Assembly (NCBI RefSeq): GCF_030123065.1
Contig: NZ_CP126093.1
Location: 3,042,001-3,106,000, forward strand
DNA from: Neobacillus sp. DY30
GTDB taxonomy: Bacteria; Bacillota; Bacilli; Bacillales; Cytobacillaceae
Direction of reading: 5' to 3'
Length of the DNA: 64,000 bases
Position numbers and translations under genes: made by a program. Shown here one piece after another: positions 36,169 to 46,201 of this stretch. The notes beneath the pieces were generated by a model. The model searched no databases, was not told where the DNA came from, and saw only the letters and a list, made by a program, of their open reading frames with translations. Every line of letters starts with the position of its first letter. Position 1 is the first letter of the stretch.

Positions 36169-36834
36169 GTGGATGATCTTTGGACTAATGTTCGTAAAGC
36201 TGCCGTTTCCAAAAACCCGAAAGAAATGGTTGGAATTCTCTACCAGAGTGGTTTTCTGGAAGGCCTTGAAAATCAAATGAGGAATAAATGGCGACAAATC
36301 CCTCCGGAAGTACTTGATAGCATAGTTATAGGTTCAGCTGTCGATATATTATATGAAAAGATTTCCAATGGAGGAGTTATTTCCAACCCAGGTGGATATC
36401 TTTATAAAGTGGCTGACTATAAAGCTGTAGCTTTCATACAAGAGCAAAAACAAATGACTACCACACTTATTAAGGAAATGAAGTTATCTGATAATTTTGT
36501 TGATCCTTTTGATGATTCTCCGATTGAGCTAGATCGAGAATACTGCTTGAAAAGGGCCCTAATTGAGGCCAGGAGACTTTTAAAAAAACTTGGTCAAGAG
36601 AATGTGCAAAATGTGATGGCATATGTTTTTGATTGTATCGAGGCTCAGAGGTATGATGTTAAGCCAGCAGAAATTGCAAAAGCATTAGGGCTTTCATCCG
36701 GTACTGTTCGAACAAGTTTAACCAGGGGTTTTGATAGACTAAAAAGAATTGCTTTGGAGGACGATTTGGCTAATCAAATTTTAAATGAGGCTAAATCAAT
36801 TACTGATATAAATGACGAAGAGGAGGTTGTCTAA
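36169..36834 (+). CDS. Sigma-factor-like HTH protein of an unknown three-gene cassette
   Basis: This helical protein of about 221 residues has, at its C terminus, PAEIAKALGLSSGTVRTSLTRGFDRLKRIA, a helix-turn-helix like sigma-70 region 4. The middle part (SNPGGYLYKVADYKAVAFIQEQ, then YCLKRALIEARRLLKKLG) is vaguely like region 2 but lacks clear promoter-melting residues, so it may be a DNA-binding regulator. GTG 36169 has a perfect GGAGGTGA six bases upstream; the ATG at 36133 has no RBS. The frame continues upstream into the tandem repeat array. The next gene starts at the base after its stop. Confidence 0.65.
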   Translation: MDDLWTNVRKAAVSKNPKEMVGILYQSGFLEGLENQMRNKWRQIPPEVLDSIVIGSAVDILYEKISNGGVISNPGGYLYKVADYKAVAFIQEQKQMTTTLIKEMKLSDNFVDPFDDSPIELDREYCLKRALIEARRLLKKLGQENVQNVMAYVFDCIEAQRYDVKPAEIAKALGLSSGTVRTSLTRGFDRLKRIALEDDLANQILNEAKSITDINDEEEVV

Positions 36835-38391
36835 ATGGCCATAATACCGGGGAAATGGTCCAGAATTGTGGAACTTATAGAATTAGCACGAACAATAACG
36901 TCAGATATTGATGAAAAGGAAATAGTTGAATTAATTAAATCAGGACAAGAAGAACCTCTAAGCAATGCGGAAACAATTAGGCTTCTAACATCAACAATCG
37001 AGTCTTTAAGAAAAGGCACTTTAGTAAGGGGAGATAAATCTGGTTCCGATAGTCTTTGTGGTGATATTAATGAAATTGTAAAAGAAATGATTAGTATTCG
37101 TCAAAATTTAACATTTGGGAGGATAAATATGACAAACAACGCAGATGAAAAAATGATTACACTTCAAGAAAGGAACGGAATACACGTGCAGCCAGTTTTT
37201 CCGAGCCCCTGGTTTCATGAAAAGGAAGTACCAATGTTTGGAGGGTTTGTAAGAACAAGGGATATAAAGCTTTGGGAAAATAATGATCGACTAGATATCC
37301 ATATTCACCAGTTTAAAAATTTGAACGGGCGTGAACCCGATGACCAGGAGCTGCTTGACATTATGTTAAGCAAAATGCCATTGCCAGGTGTTACAGAGAA
37401 AGACGAATTTAAAATAATGGATCTGGCTAGGAGTATCGCAAACAATGGTGTTCGTCGGCCGCCTATCATTGACCTTGATGGAACACTTTTGGATGGAAAT
37501 CGCCGTGTTACATCATGTTATTATATTCTTAATAGTAAGGAATTTACCTCCGAACAAAAATCAAGGGTAGAATATATTTATGTATGGCAATTGACTCCTC
37601 ATGCAACTGATGACGATAGACGCCGGGTTGTGGTTTCAATGAATTTTGAAAAGGATCATAAGATAGATTGGCCGGAGTATGTTAAAGCCAGTAAAATTTA
37701 TGAGGATTGGCAGGCTATGTTAGCGTTAGAACCATATGCTGGTTCCAGACGTCAAAATGAAATAAAACGAGAACTTTCTCTTCAATATGCTTTAGGACCA
37801 GATGCAAGATACGTTTCTCGATATATTCGAATGTTTGAAGAGGCAGAAGAGTTTGAAATTTTTCATATAGAAGACCGTGAAAGAGATGAATATGAGGTTA
37901 AACACAAGTCCTCTGAGTACTTCCAATACTTTGATGAATTAACAAAAGGTTCGGTTAGATCCACTCTAGATCAGGATGAAGTGTTCCGCAATTTGGTTTA
38001 CGATTTACTGTTTCAGGACAAATTTACTAATTGGAAGCAAATTAGGGATTTACCTAAAATTGCAAATAATGAGGATGCGCGTAAATTGTTGAGGGAAGCT
38101 CGTGCGGAGGGGGATGTTGAAGAAGCGCAAGACAAAGTTGTTTCAGCATGTTCTGTTGTTCAGGTGGCTGGAAAAGAAGCACGTACAGTTGGTGCAAATG
38201 AAAGAATAAAGAATTTTACTGATTTTTTATTACAGTTACCTATTGGTGCATTCACTGATGGAACAATTAAAAGAGAATCATTAAATAATTTAAAAGAAGC
38301 TCTCCAACATGTAAATGTAATTATCCAGGATATAGAAGGAAGAAAGGAACAGATCTTTATGGATGAAGAGGATGATGAACTTGCAGTATAG
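36835..38391 (+). CDS. ParB/sulfiredoxin-fold protein of the same cassette
   Basis: This 518-residue protein has a ParB-like N-terminal-domain signature at about residues 195-235: MDLARSIANNGVRRPPIIDLDGTLLDGNRRVTSCYYIL, with the DGNRR box that in ParB binds CTP. About 120 residues of unknown helical sequence precede it and a long helical region follows (KIYEDWQAMLAL, YVSRYIRMFEEAEEF, and an acidic tail EEDDELAV). GAGGAGG stands eight bases before the ATG. The last codons overlap the SNF2 gene. Partner-dependent DNA loading is a reasonable guess; nuclease activity cannot be judged. Confidence 0.65.
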   Translation: MAIIPGKWSRIVELIELARTITSDIDEKEIVELIKSGQEEPLSNAETIRLLTSTIESLRKGTLVRGDKSGSDSLCGDINEIVKEMISIRQNLTFGRINMTNNADEKMITLQERNGIHVQPVFPSPWFHEKEVPMFGGFVRTRDIKLWENNDRLDIHIHQFKNLNGREPDDQELLDIMLSKMPLPGVTEKDEFKIMDLARSIANNGVRRPPIIDLDGTLLDGNRRVTSCYYILNSKEFTSEQKSRVEYIYVWQLTPHATDDDRRRVVVSMNFEKDHKIDWPEYVKASKIYEDWQAMLALEPYAGSRRQNEIKRELSLQYALGPDARYVSRYIRMFEEAEEFEIFHIEDRERDEYEVKHKSSEYFQYFDELTKGSVRSTLDQDEVFRNLVYDLLFQDKFTNWKQIRDLPKIANNEDARKLLREARAEGDVEEAQDKVVSACSVVQVAGKEARTVGANERIKNFTDFLLQLPIGAFTDGTIKRESLNNLKEALQHVNVIIQDIEGRKEQIFMDEEDDELAV

Positions 38392-40162
38392 CAATTCAAA
38401 ATCCAACATATTATCCGCGGATGTTCATGTTTCTGAAGGAATAAATAACGTTGTTATTATACCAAGGGAAAAATCTGATAGGTATTCATTACGTTCAGCA
38501 TTACGTACTGCTTTTCCTAAGGTTACCTTTTTCATGTCCAATGGAGGTATATCTTTAAACTCTCAAGATGCACTTTTATTAATGGAAAACCCGCCAGGCA
38601 TTAATTTACAATGGTCGTTGGGGGCAAAGCAATTTGTTGAAAAACGAGCCGAAATTCGGAGCGTTTATGCTGAGGTAAAGAAAACCGTAGACGATTTGAT
38701 AGAAAAAGGTAAATCTTTAGCTGAGGGTATGTTAAATGGTATTGATATTTCATCTCTAGACAGTCATCAAGTGGTTAATGTTGCTGCCATGACGGTATCA
38801 AATGGATTTGGCCTTTGTGTATTTGACGAGCAAGGGGCTGGAAAAACAGTTACAACCATATTCGCATATGATGTTCTAGTGGAAAGGGATCAAATTGACA
38901 TTGCTCTTATCATTGCTCCAAAAAGTATGGTGGGAGAATGGCCAAAGGATATTAAACGTTTTAAAGGGGATCTATATAAAGTTACAACAATTAATGGAAC
39001 GTCAGCCCAAAAACGTGCAGCCCTTTCTTCCGGTGCTGATATTTTCATTACAAATTATGAAACTACAGTTAATATGGAAGCAGAGCTGACTACTCTCCTA
39101 CGTCGCTATCGAGGAAGAGCTGTTCTCGTTGTAGACGAATCTTATTTTATTAAGAATCGCGATTCAAAAAGAACACAATCTCTTCGAAGACTTCGTGAAT
39201 GGTCTGGTCGTGCTTTTGTCCTTTGTGGCACGCCCGCCCCGAATTCTCCTGTAGATTTAGTTGAACAGTTTAATTTAGTTGATATGGGTGTAACATTTGA
39301 AAATGTTAAACTACCGGATGATCGTGCAGAGGCACTCCCGATTGTTCGAAGAGCAATAAATGAACGTGGGCTCTATGTTCGCCATTTAAAGCAAGATGTA
39401 CTCCCAGACTTACCTGAGAAAAGATTTCATACTGTATACGTACCATTAGCTGAGAAGCAAAGGGAAATATATCTAAAAGTGTTGCAAGGTTATGTTAAAG
39501 ATCTCAGTTCGACTAATGATGAGTCATTTAAGAAACAGCTTGGACATTTTCTAGCACAAAGGAGTGCATTATTACAGATATGTTCTAACCCTACTTCTGT
39601 GGTATCAGATTACCAAGAAACACCAGCTAAATTACTAGTATTAGACGATATACTTGATGATTTAATACGAGTAAAGGGAGAAAAGGTTGTTTTATGGTCA
39701 TATTACAGAACTTCCCTTGATGCATTAGTAAAAAGATATAAAAAATATCATCTTGTTCGTTACGATGGTACTGTTTCTTCTGTTGAGGAGAGACAACAAG
39801 CAGTAAATATGTTTCAGGATGATCCTTCGGTAAGCTTGTTTATAGGGAATGCGGCAGCAGCAGGGGCTGGACTAACACTTCATCGAGCCAGATTTACTAT
39901 ATATGAATCGTTTTCGGATCAAGCTGCGCATTATTTACAGAGTCTGGATAGAACCCATCGGAGAGGCCAAGACAGGGATGTAGAGTATATCATTTTACTA
40001 GCCGATGAGACAATAGAGATAAAACAATATCAAACATTACAGTCAAAACAAAATGCTGCCAGGGATTTACTTGGTGATAATGTAAAGGAATCACCTACAA
40101 GGGATCTGCTTCTTAACGAAGCAATCGAAGCGGCAAAAGTACTAAATTTAGATATTATATAA
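38363..40162 (+). CDS. SNF2-family helicase-like ATPase of the same cassette
   Basis: This SF2/SNF2 ATPase of about 595 residues has motif I VFDEQGAGKTVTT at about residue 155, Ia LIIAPKSMVGEW, motif II VVDESYFIKN (DESY instead of the usual DEAH/DESH), motif III LCGTPAPNSP, motif V GAGLTLHRA and motif VI SLDRTHRRGQDRDVEYI. The N-terminal 130 residues are a separate small domain. Start codons at 38363, 38372 and 38375 all lie inside the ParB-like gene, so translation is coupled. SNF2 proteins remodel protein-DNA complexes or translocate along DNA. A terminator follows the stop. Confidence 0.85.
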   Translation: MKRMMNLQYSNSKSNILSADVHVSEGINNVVIIPREKSDRYSLRSALRTAFPKVTFFMSNGGISLNSQDALLLMENPPGINLQWSLGAKQFVEKRAEIRSVYAEVKKTVDDLIEKGKSLAEGMLNGIDISSLDSHQVVNVAAMTVSNGFGLCVFDEQGAGKTVTTIFAYDVLVERDQIDIALIIAPKSMVGEWPKDIKRFKGDLYKVTTINGTSAQKRAALSSGADIFITNYETTVNMEAELTTLLRRYRGRAVLVVDESYFIKNRDSKRTQSLRRLREWSGRAFVLCGTPAPNSPVDLVEQFNLVDMGVTFENVKLPDDRAEALPIVRRAINERGLYVRHLKQDVLPDLPEKRFHTVYVPLAEKQREIYLKVLQGYVKDLSSTNDESFKKQLGHFLAQRSALLQICSNPTSVVSDYQETPAKLLVLDDILDDLIRVKGEKVVLWSYYRTSLDALVKRYKKYHLVRYDGTVSSVEERQQAVNMFQDDPSVSLFIGNAAAAGAGLTLHRARFTIYESFSDQAAHYLQSLDRTHRRGQDRDVEYIILLADETIEIKQYQTLQSKQNAARDLLGDNVKESPTRDLLLNEAIEAAKVLNLDII

Positions 40163-40201
40163 CACAATAAAACTGCTCAAACATTAAAATAAATTCTATC
40201 G

Positions 40202-40229
40202 AAAAGTACTCAAATGAGTACTTTTTTTT
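40202..40229 (+). terminator. Terminator of the three-gene cassette
   Basis: The perfect ten-pair stem AAAAGTACTC / GAGTACTTTT with a four-base loop is followed by eight T. Confidence 0.9.
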
Positions 40230-40261
40230 AATTTATGGATATCTACTGAAAACTAACCAAA

Positions 40262-40516
40262 AATACAATAATTGAACCCTATGATTTAACCTTAAATGAT
40301 ATGAATTCTAAAGAACGAAAAGAATGGGCAAACGTGGTATATGAACAATTGATAAAAATAAATCCACATCAAATCGATTTTTATGCCGGTAAGAAATATC
40401 GAGAATACCTTATCCCACTAATGGGAGAAAAGGGGATAATATGTCATGTTCCGCTTGAAGGAAAAGGAATTGGAGAGCAACTGAGATTTTACAAAGAGCA
40501 GCAAGTGAATAGATGA
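40262..40516 (+). pseudogene. DUF6884-like fragment
   Basis: The frame is open from about 40262 (TIIEPYDLTLNDM) through KERKEWANVVYEQLIKINP to HAGKKYREYL-like FYAGKKYREYLIPLMG and VPLEGKGIGEQLRFYKEQ. These are C-terminal signatures of the DUF6884 family, whose N-terminal half ('ISCSKSK...') is absent. An ATG at 40301 could give 71 residues but has no RBS. Confidence 0.65.
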
Positions 40517-40565
40517 AGTCGGATAAAACGACATTTCTTGAAGAAAAATAGAATGGAGTGCAATT

Positions 40566-40847
40566 ATGTATTCAGGTAAATATGAAAGATTATATCAAAA
40601 TCTTACTAGAAAGGAGAAAGACGTTTCAAGGCTTACATTATCCATGAATGAAATTGAAGAAATACTTGAGTTTAAATTACCTGCTTCTGCCTATAAATTT
40701 CCGGCTTGGTAGGCGAATGAATTTGAAGGAAGCCACACACATGCTCAATCCTGGTTAACCGCTGGCTGGAAAACTACAGAAGTAAAACCTGGATCTCAGG
40801 TAACGTTTATAAAAAAAGCTAGCAGCTATATCATAAGAAAATACTAA
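40566..40847 (+). pseudogene. DUF7662-like small gene with an amber codon
   Basis: ATG 40566 follows GGAGTG. The frame reads MYSGKYERLYQNLTRKEKDV, FEEI-like SMNEIEEILEFKLPASAYKF, then PAW-TAG-ANEFEGSHTHAQSW and AGWKTTEVKPGSQVTFIKK to a TAA at 40845. In this family the position is WWAN, so the TAG at 40710 replaces a tryptophan codon (TGG to TAG). Everything else is intact over 93 codons. Confidence 0.7.
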
Positions 40848-40949
40848 GGCAGATATCTATTTCCGAAAGTGGAAAAAGTGATAATCATCCCGTATTACAG
40901 TTGGATGCCGCACCACCCGTTTACCTCATTGGCCATATTCATTATCACC

Positions 40950-40994
40950 AATAGCCACCTAGGTACCATCCGATTTTAGCGTGGCTATTTTTTT
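40950..40994 (+). terminator. Terminator
   Basis: AATAGCCAC / GTGGCTATT with a 22-base loop is followed by seven T. Confidence 0.75.
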
Positions 40995-41119
40995 GTTAAT
41001 AATGGGGTAACCATAGAATTTATACCTTTTTGTACAATAAAAAATTTATGATTAGTGGAATAAATATAAGTGAATTATAATGTAAACAATGAAAGTACTA
41101 GAATATGGAGGAAAAACAA

Positions 41120-41439
41120 ATGAAATTTCCAAATGATGCTGATGGGGATGCTTTACATAGTTTATATAAAGAAGGATTAGATTTTAAAAAACAACAATCA
41201 GTAGACTTTTTTGTTGCTGTACCTGATAAAGCAACAGGTGAAAAATTATCAAAAGTACTAAAAGCAGAAGGATTCAATTGTTCTTAGAACTAGACGATGA
41301 AACTGAAGAGTGGGCATGTTGTTGCTCTAAAAGAATTTTATTATATTATAATGAATTAATTAAAATACAGAATGAATTAAATAACTTAAGTAAACCACAT
41401 AGTGGTTATTCAGACGGTTGGGGCGTTTTTGTAGAATAA
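41120..41439 (+). pseudogene. RraB-family (ribonuclease E inhibitor-like) gene with frameshift
   Basis: From ATG 41120 (GGAGG seven bases upstream) the frame gives KFPNDADGDALHSLYKEG, VDFFVAVPDKATGEKL and EGFNCS, then a stop at 41285. The expected continuation LELDDETEEWACCCSKRIL ... LSKPHSGYSDGWGVFVE is in the -1 frame to 41439. Stitched, it is a normal RraB-like protein of about 106 residues. One base was lost near 41280-41285. Confidence 0.75.
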
Positions 41440-41581
41440 AAGGATTGATGATGGATTCAAAAAGATGATTTCGACTTCTCTACGGAGAATGTAGTAACAA
41501 TCGATCAAGCACTAGAACCCTTTGAACAATAGAAGGAGAAGTAGCTTAGGTACGGTACTGCACTAATTCTGGCAATTTATT

Positions 41582-41619
41582 AAAAATCCTCGAGCCCTAA
41601 ATAGGAGTCGAGGATTTTT
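41582..41619. terminator. Bidirectional terminator
   Basis: AAAAATCCTCGA / TCGAGGATTTTT with a 14-base loop and T/A runs on both sides separates converging genes. Confidence 0.85.
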
Positions 41620-41627
41620 TATTTGAT

Positions 41628-42011
41628 TTATATCCTTTTAAGAACACCCTTTTTCACAAGATTAATAAGAGTACCCTTATTCTTATAACGATTATAGGCA
41701 ATTAATCTATTTAAATCTTTAGTGGTTAGTTTGGATGGATCAATTGCCAGTTCAAATTCCTCTTTTACTTTTTCAATCAACGAAAGCGCATATTCGATCT
41801 GCTTTGCTGATAACGTATAATCTTCATCCTGGTTGGAAACTTGATTTCCCTTTTCAGCGAGTGTAGTTTCTAATGCAGCAGCATGTTCCTTTAACTTTGA
41901 TTCGACTAATGCCTCCACGTCCGCTTTACTTATTGATTGATTTTGAGGAGTACTAGTATGTTGATTTGATTTAAAAAACTTCTCTATTATACCTTTTAAC
42001 AATTCATTCAC
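41628..42011 (-). CDS. Hypothetical protein with coiled-coil-like N terminus
   Basis: This 127-residue, charged, mostly helical protein (DVEALVESKLKEHAAALETTL, SAKQIEYALSLIEKVKEEFEL, TTKDLNRLIAYNRYKNKGTLINLVKKG) has no membrane segment or known motif that I recognise. It has a good TGGAGTGA site directly before the ATG and a terminator after it. It is one of the few intact small genes in this belt. Confidence 0.7.
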   Translation of the reverse strand: MNELLKGIIEKFFKSNQHTSTPQNQSISKADVEALVESKLKEHAAALETTLAEKGNQVSNQDEDYTLSAKQIEYALSLIEKVKEEFELAIDPSKLTTKDLNRLIAYNRYKNKGTLINLVKKGVLKRI

Positions 42012-42246
42012 TCCATTTTCTGCGAGTCGTAACTATTTTTATCTGGTCTTATTTTCCTATAATACTATTAATAAAGTAATATAATGTAGAACACAATACT
42101 TTTGGGAGACTTTTGTTATTTTTGGTAGAAGATAGTCAAAGAATATCGATTATTTCTTAAGTAAATAGAAGTATTTTGTAATATTATGGGTGAAATGGCC
42201 TAATTGTAGTATAATGGAGAAAATTGCAATTTTTGGAGCGGTTGTT

Positions 42247-44153
42247 ATGGCTATTACGATTCCTGAGACAATTCGATCATCTGCGACAACAGGAGAGAGG
42301 CTGTTTTTTCGAACGCTTAAGACCTTTTTACCAGACGATTACATAGTTTATTTTGAACCTGATATACAAGGAAGAAGACCTGATTTTGTCATTATTGGGC
42401 CTGACCTTGGAATAGTCGTATTAGAAGTTAAGGATTATACGAAGAATACCCTTTTTCAAATTAATCATGATGAATGGCATATTGTTACTACTTCAGGAGA
42501 TCAAGCGGTTATTAAAAGTCCGATGAAGCAGGCAAGGGACAATATGTTTCATGTTGTTGATACATTAAAGAAAGATAAAAGTCTAATTCAATTAGAGGGT
42601 AAATAAAAATTTCAATTAAAGTCCCCATATGGACATGGGGTTGTTTTTACAAGGTTGTATTCTAAGGATTTTGTTCAAGAGGGCTTTACTCAGTCATTGA
42701 GCCGAATCTTTGTTTTACTAGGGATGAAATTGATCCAGATAAAGATGGGTTTTCAGAAGAAATATTAATGGAAAAGATTCTCAATATGTTTGTGGTTCCA
42801 TTCCGATTAAAAGAATCACTATCCATAGAGGACATCAATGCAATTCGTTATCACTTATTTCCGGAGGTACGGATTAGTGCAGAATACAAACCTCCTGTAC
42901 CTTATCAGGACCAGCTTCTGTTATCGTTGCATGATATTAAAACCATGGATCTTCATCAGGAGAATTTAGCTAAACAGATAGGGGATAAGAATCGGTTAAT
43001 TCGGGGAGTTGCGGGAAGTGGTAAAACGATTATATTAGCAAGTCGAGCAAAGATGTTATCTAAACAGAATCCAGATTGGAAAATTCTAATCCTCTGTTAC
43101 AATATTTCTCTTTCAAATGCGATCCAACAAATGATCCTTTACATGCTCAATGAGCCGGAGGATTTATTCGATTTTGATCCAAATGCAAAGTCTGTGCAAA
43201 ATGAGAATATTATTGTCAGGAATTTTCACTCCTGGTTAAAGAATGATTTAAGAATAAGAGAGCAGCAGCTCCCAGATATCATAGAAAAACTTGAAAGAAA
43301 TGAAGCGATTCTACCTACATATGACGCCGTTTTGATTGATGAAGGGCAAGACTTTGAAGCTGACTGGCTCCGCCTGGTTAGTTTATTAATTAATGCAGAT
43401 ACACAGTCTCTCTTATTAGTAGAAGACCGCGCACAGACTATTTATCAGCGAAAGCGTTCCTATCTTGAAGATACAGGTCTAAGTTTTCGTGGAAGATCAA
43501 AGGTTCTTTCTATTAACTATCGGAACACCAAGCAGATTGTAAAATTTGCTTGGGAATTTTACCGCAAACATTCGATGTTTAAGAATAAAGTAGTCAATCG
43601 TGACCTAGAAGGTGACATTATTGCACCACAGAGCACTAAGCGGAGAGGGCCAGAACCTGGTATAGTAAAGGCAGCTAATTTTTTTGAGGAAATGAGAATT
43701 GTTGCTCGCTCCATCAAGAAACTTCATATGGAGAAAAAAGTCCCCCTTGAGGACATGCTCATTCTATACCGTGTTAAAAGGACTCATAAAATCCCTGTTA
43801 TTGATATAATCCAGCGTTCTTTGAAAGATGAAGGATTACCTTACTTTTGGATCACGGAGAACGACGTTTCAAAACGATCATATGCAAAAGATGATGGGAA
43901 GGTTAAAATCAGTACCATTGATAGCAGTAAAGGATTAGATTTCAGAGCTGTTTTTATCGTCAATGTTGATTCCATGCCATTTCCACTCGAAGAGAATAAG
44001 GAAAGGGAAGTTTCATTGCTATATATTGGGATGACTAGGGCAAAGGAATATTTATGTCTATCTTATTCAGGAGAATCAGAGTTTACACATTATTTGGATA
44101 GCATTAACCAAATGAGAAAAGAAATAAAGCCTGGAATAAATAAAGTAAATTAA
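42247..44153 (+). pseudogene. NERD-domain UvrD-type helicase broken by a stop and a frameshift
   Basis: ATG 42247 follows TTGGAGCGG. The N-terminal NERD nuclease-related domain is clear (TTGERLFFRTLKTFLPDDY, GRRPDFVIIGPDLGIVVLEVKDY with D...ExK). At 42604 a TAA replaces an expected leucine codon (GGTAAA-TAA-AAATTT). The frame then continues to about 42690 (YGHGVVFTRLYSKDFVQEGF), shifts, and resumes to 44153 with helicase motifs: I RLIRGVAGSGKTIILASR, II VLIDEGQDFEADW, motif IV LSINYRN, motif V ISTIDSSKGLDFRAV, and VI VSLLYIGMTRAKEYL. The 461-residue piece from 42768 keeps all ATPase motifs. Confidence 0.85.
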
Positions 44154-44164
44154 TAAATATAAAT

Positions 44165-44194
44165 AAGCCTATACATATTTTATAGGCTTGTTTT
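44165..44194 (+). terminator. Terminator
   Basis: AAGCCTATA / TATAGGCTT with a seven-base loop and T-run lies just after the NERD helicase stop. Confidence 0.8.
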
Positions 44195-44213
44195 GAGATT
44201 ACGAAAAAGTTTA

Positions 44214-44680
44214 TTAGATTCGATCAAGCCAATTTAAAAATTTTGTTCTGCTTCGATCATACCAATCATTACAAATTAAGTATCTCGCACCATTAATTTT
44301 ATAAATTCGACTCCAGTATCGACTACATCCATTAACCATTCTTAATTCAAAAGGGGATTGATCCGAATTAACTTTTTTAGAATGGGATAGTTAACATCAA
44401 AGGTTAATTTGGCGTACTTCTCGTCTAACAAATGCTGAATCATTTCGGCAGATAACAAATTATTGCTAATTAGTCTATCAAATTCATTTCGGACCAATGC
44501 CCCAATTTTTAGTTGGTATATATCTTTTTCAAGTTGTTTTGTCACGTTGCGCCCTTTAAAGAAGCTTCTATAAACTGGTTTAGTTCAAGAGTTCCAAATG
44601 TTTTTTTCCAACGTTTCATTTTCTAAAATACTCATTTCCCACTGGTTCCAATATTCTATCCATTTTTTCCTGTATCCATT
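44214..44680 (-). pseudogene. Decayed minus-strand gene of unknown family
   Basis: Several frames together read KWIEYWNQWEMSILENETLEK, LELNQFIEASLKGAT, TKQLEKDIYQLKIGALVRNE..., and RYWSRIYKINGARYLICNDWYDRSRTKFLNWLDRI to a stop at 44214. At least two frameshifts are needed. A 67-codon piece at 44342-44545 is the longest open part. I do not recognise the family. Confidence 0.5.
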
Positions 44681-44786
44681 AATAATCCTCTTTTATAAAA
44701 CAGACTTTTTCATAACAAGTAATTGCTGTAGCTTTGAAATAATGTTTGAGCAAAAATAACTTGCAAACCTTTATTTTACGATAAAT

Positions 44787-44833
44787 AAAAAGAATCCATT
44801 TTGAAAAAAGATTGTTCAATATGGATTCTTTTT
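44787..44833. terminator. Terminator-like hairpin
   Basis: AAAAAGAATCCAT / ATGGATTCTTTTT with a further TGAA/TTCA pairing inside and A/T runs on both sides. It could serve the M23 gene on the minus strand. Confidence 0.6.
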
Positions 44834-44966
44834 CATTAGATTTTAGTTTATAAAATAGATTAATCATTTTTTACCTATGTTGTTCAACATTGGCTCCCCT
44901 AAAGTTGAAAAAGAAACAATAACCTTATATCGAATACAAAAATATCTTTTATACAACAGGGTGATT

Positions 44967-45491
44967 CTATGGTCTTAGTATAGGAGATCGATGACAATCT
45001 CTAGAAAGAGTTAATGTATCGACACCATATATATTCCAGTCACAAATTGGTCTTTCAAAATAAAGGGCATCATCATCGTTGGGAGCGAAACGTGCAATAT
45101 GAACATGAGCTCCTGACGTAATGCCTGAATCATCCACCCAACCTACCTGTTGCCCTGCTTTGACCTTTGTCCCTGGAGCAAAATTGATTGGTGTAACGTG
45201 AGCGTATTCGGTGTAGTACCCATCATTACCTTTGACTATAACGTTATTAGCCCCCTGTGGGCAGTTGTTCCTATCAGAACAATGGGGACAATTGTTCTTG
45301 CTAGATACTACTGTGCCCGATTCCATGAAATAAACAGGTGTTCCAGAGGAAGTTCCAGTAGTACCCCATTTAATGCCCTGAAATCCAACATCTTTCGCGA
45401 GATGACCAGGTTCACATTTTTGCCAGATTTCATAATTGACACCCATATGGGCACCCGGTTTAAAGGGGGGATTACAATATATTTTTCCCAA
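44967..45491 (-). CDS. M23-type peptidase
   Basis: This 174-residue protein has the lysostaphin-fold zinc motifs of the M23 family: HLAKDV (HxxxD) at about residue 31 and GAHVHIARF (HxH) at about 129, with YTEYAHVTPINFAPGTKVKAGQQVGWVDDSG between them. It has no signal peptide, which is unusual for a cell-wall hydrolase. A Cys-rich insertion (NNCPHCSDRNNCPQG) is another unusual feature and may bind metal. Start TTG has AAAGGAG eight bases upstream. It may be a phage-like or non-classically released enzyme. Confidence 0.75.
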   Translation of the reverse strand: MGKIYCNPPFKPGAHMGVNYEIWQKCEPGHLAKDVGFQGIKWGTTGTSSGTPVYFMESGTVVSSKNNCPHCSDRNNCPQGANNVIVKGNDGYYTEYAHVTPINFAPGTKVKAGQQVGWVDDSGITSGAHVHIARFAPNDDDALYFERPICDWNIYGVDTLTLSRDCHRSPILRP

Positions 45492-46190
45492 ATGTATATC
45501 GCTCCTTTAACAAATTAATGTTCTCTTTTTCCTGACTGTATCACAAACATTACCTTTTACATGGAGATACACATGGTAATTTTATCGTGGAGCAAAAATA
45601 AAGGAACTATTGTTGAGAATTAAAAGTGGGATTACACCTTCTACAAGGCATAAGTTCGTAAATTAACTTCCACATCATATTCCTTAACGTTAACCTTCCC
45701 ATATCTCCCTAGACCTACTCCCTCACTACCTTAGGAAAAAACTAATTTTACAGAAGTGTTTTCCATCCATATTTCACAAATCTTGGTTTTGGATTTTAAA
45801 AACAGCAACCTACATTTTTAAATTACCCTGACGGCGAAACAAGAAATTTGTTTTCACTTCATAATACATTTTGAAAAAGGAAATCTTATTAATAGTAGAT
45901 ATATATATAAAGGACCGGACAATATTTGGGTACAACCGAAATACGTGTAATTTTAAGTCATAGGCTAACTTTTTATTTCCAAAGCCGTATTTAAGTAGTT
46001 CTATAAACGTATAGTACAGTTTGTAACGGTTCGTTGTTTTTGATACTGAGTTTTAGAACCGGAAAACAATAAGTTTTGATTGCTTTTATAGGGTGCCTAA
46101 CCTGGTACTGTAAACGTGGGTTTGGAACAATTCGATTATATCAACGTTTGGTAAATAATGTAACGCTATAACCCATTTTTACACGTACCT
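45492..46190. other. Gap with no recognised gene
   Basis: About 700 bases have stops in all frames and no structure that I can support, up to the target duplication of the insertion element. Confidence 0.5.
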
Positions 46191-46201
46191 CGGCTGAACC
46201 C
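46191..46201. repeat. Left target-site duplication
   Basis: CGGCTGAACCC directly precedes the IS end and recurs exactly at 47118-47128 directly after the other end. Confidence 0.85.

Noticed and set aside
41270..41295. Programmed frameshift in the RraB-like gene
   Set aside because: There is no slippery heptamer or stimulatory structure; a one-base loss is simpler.
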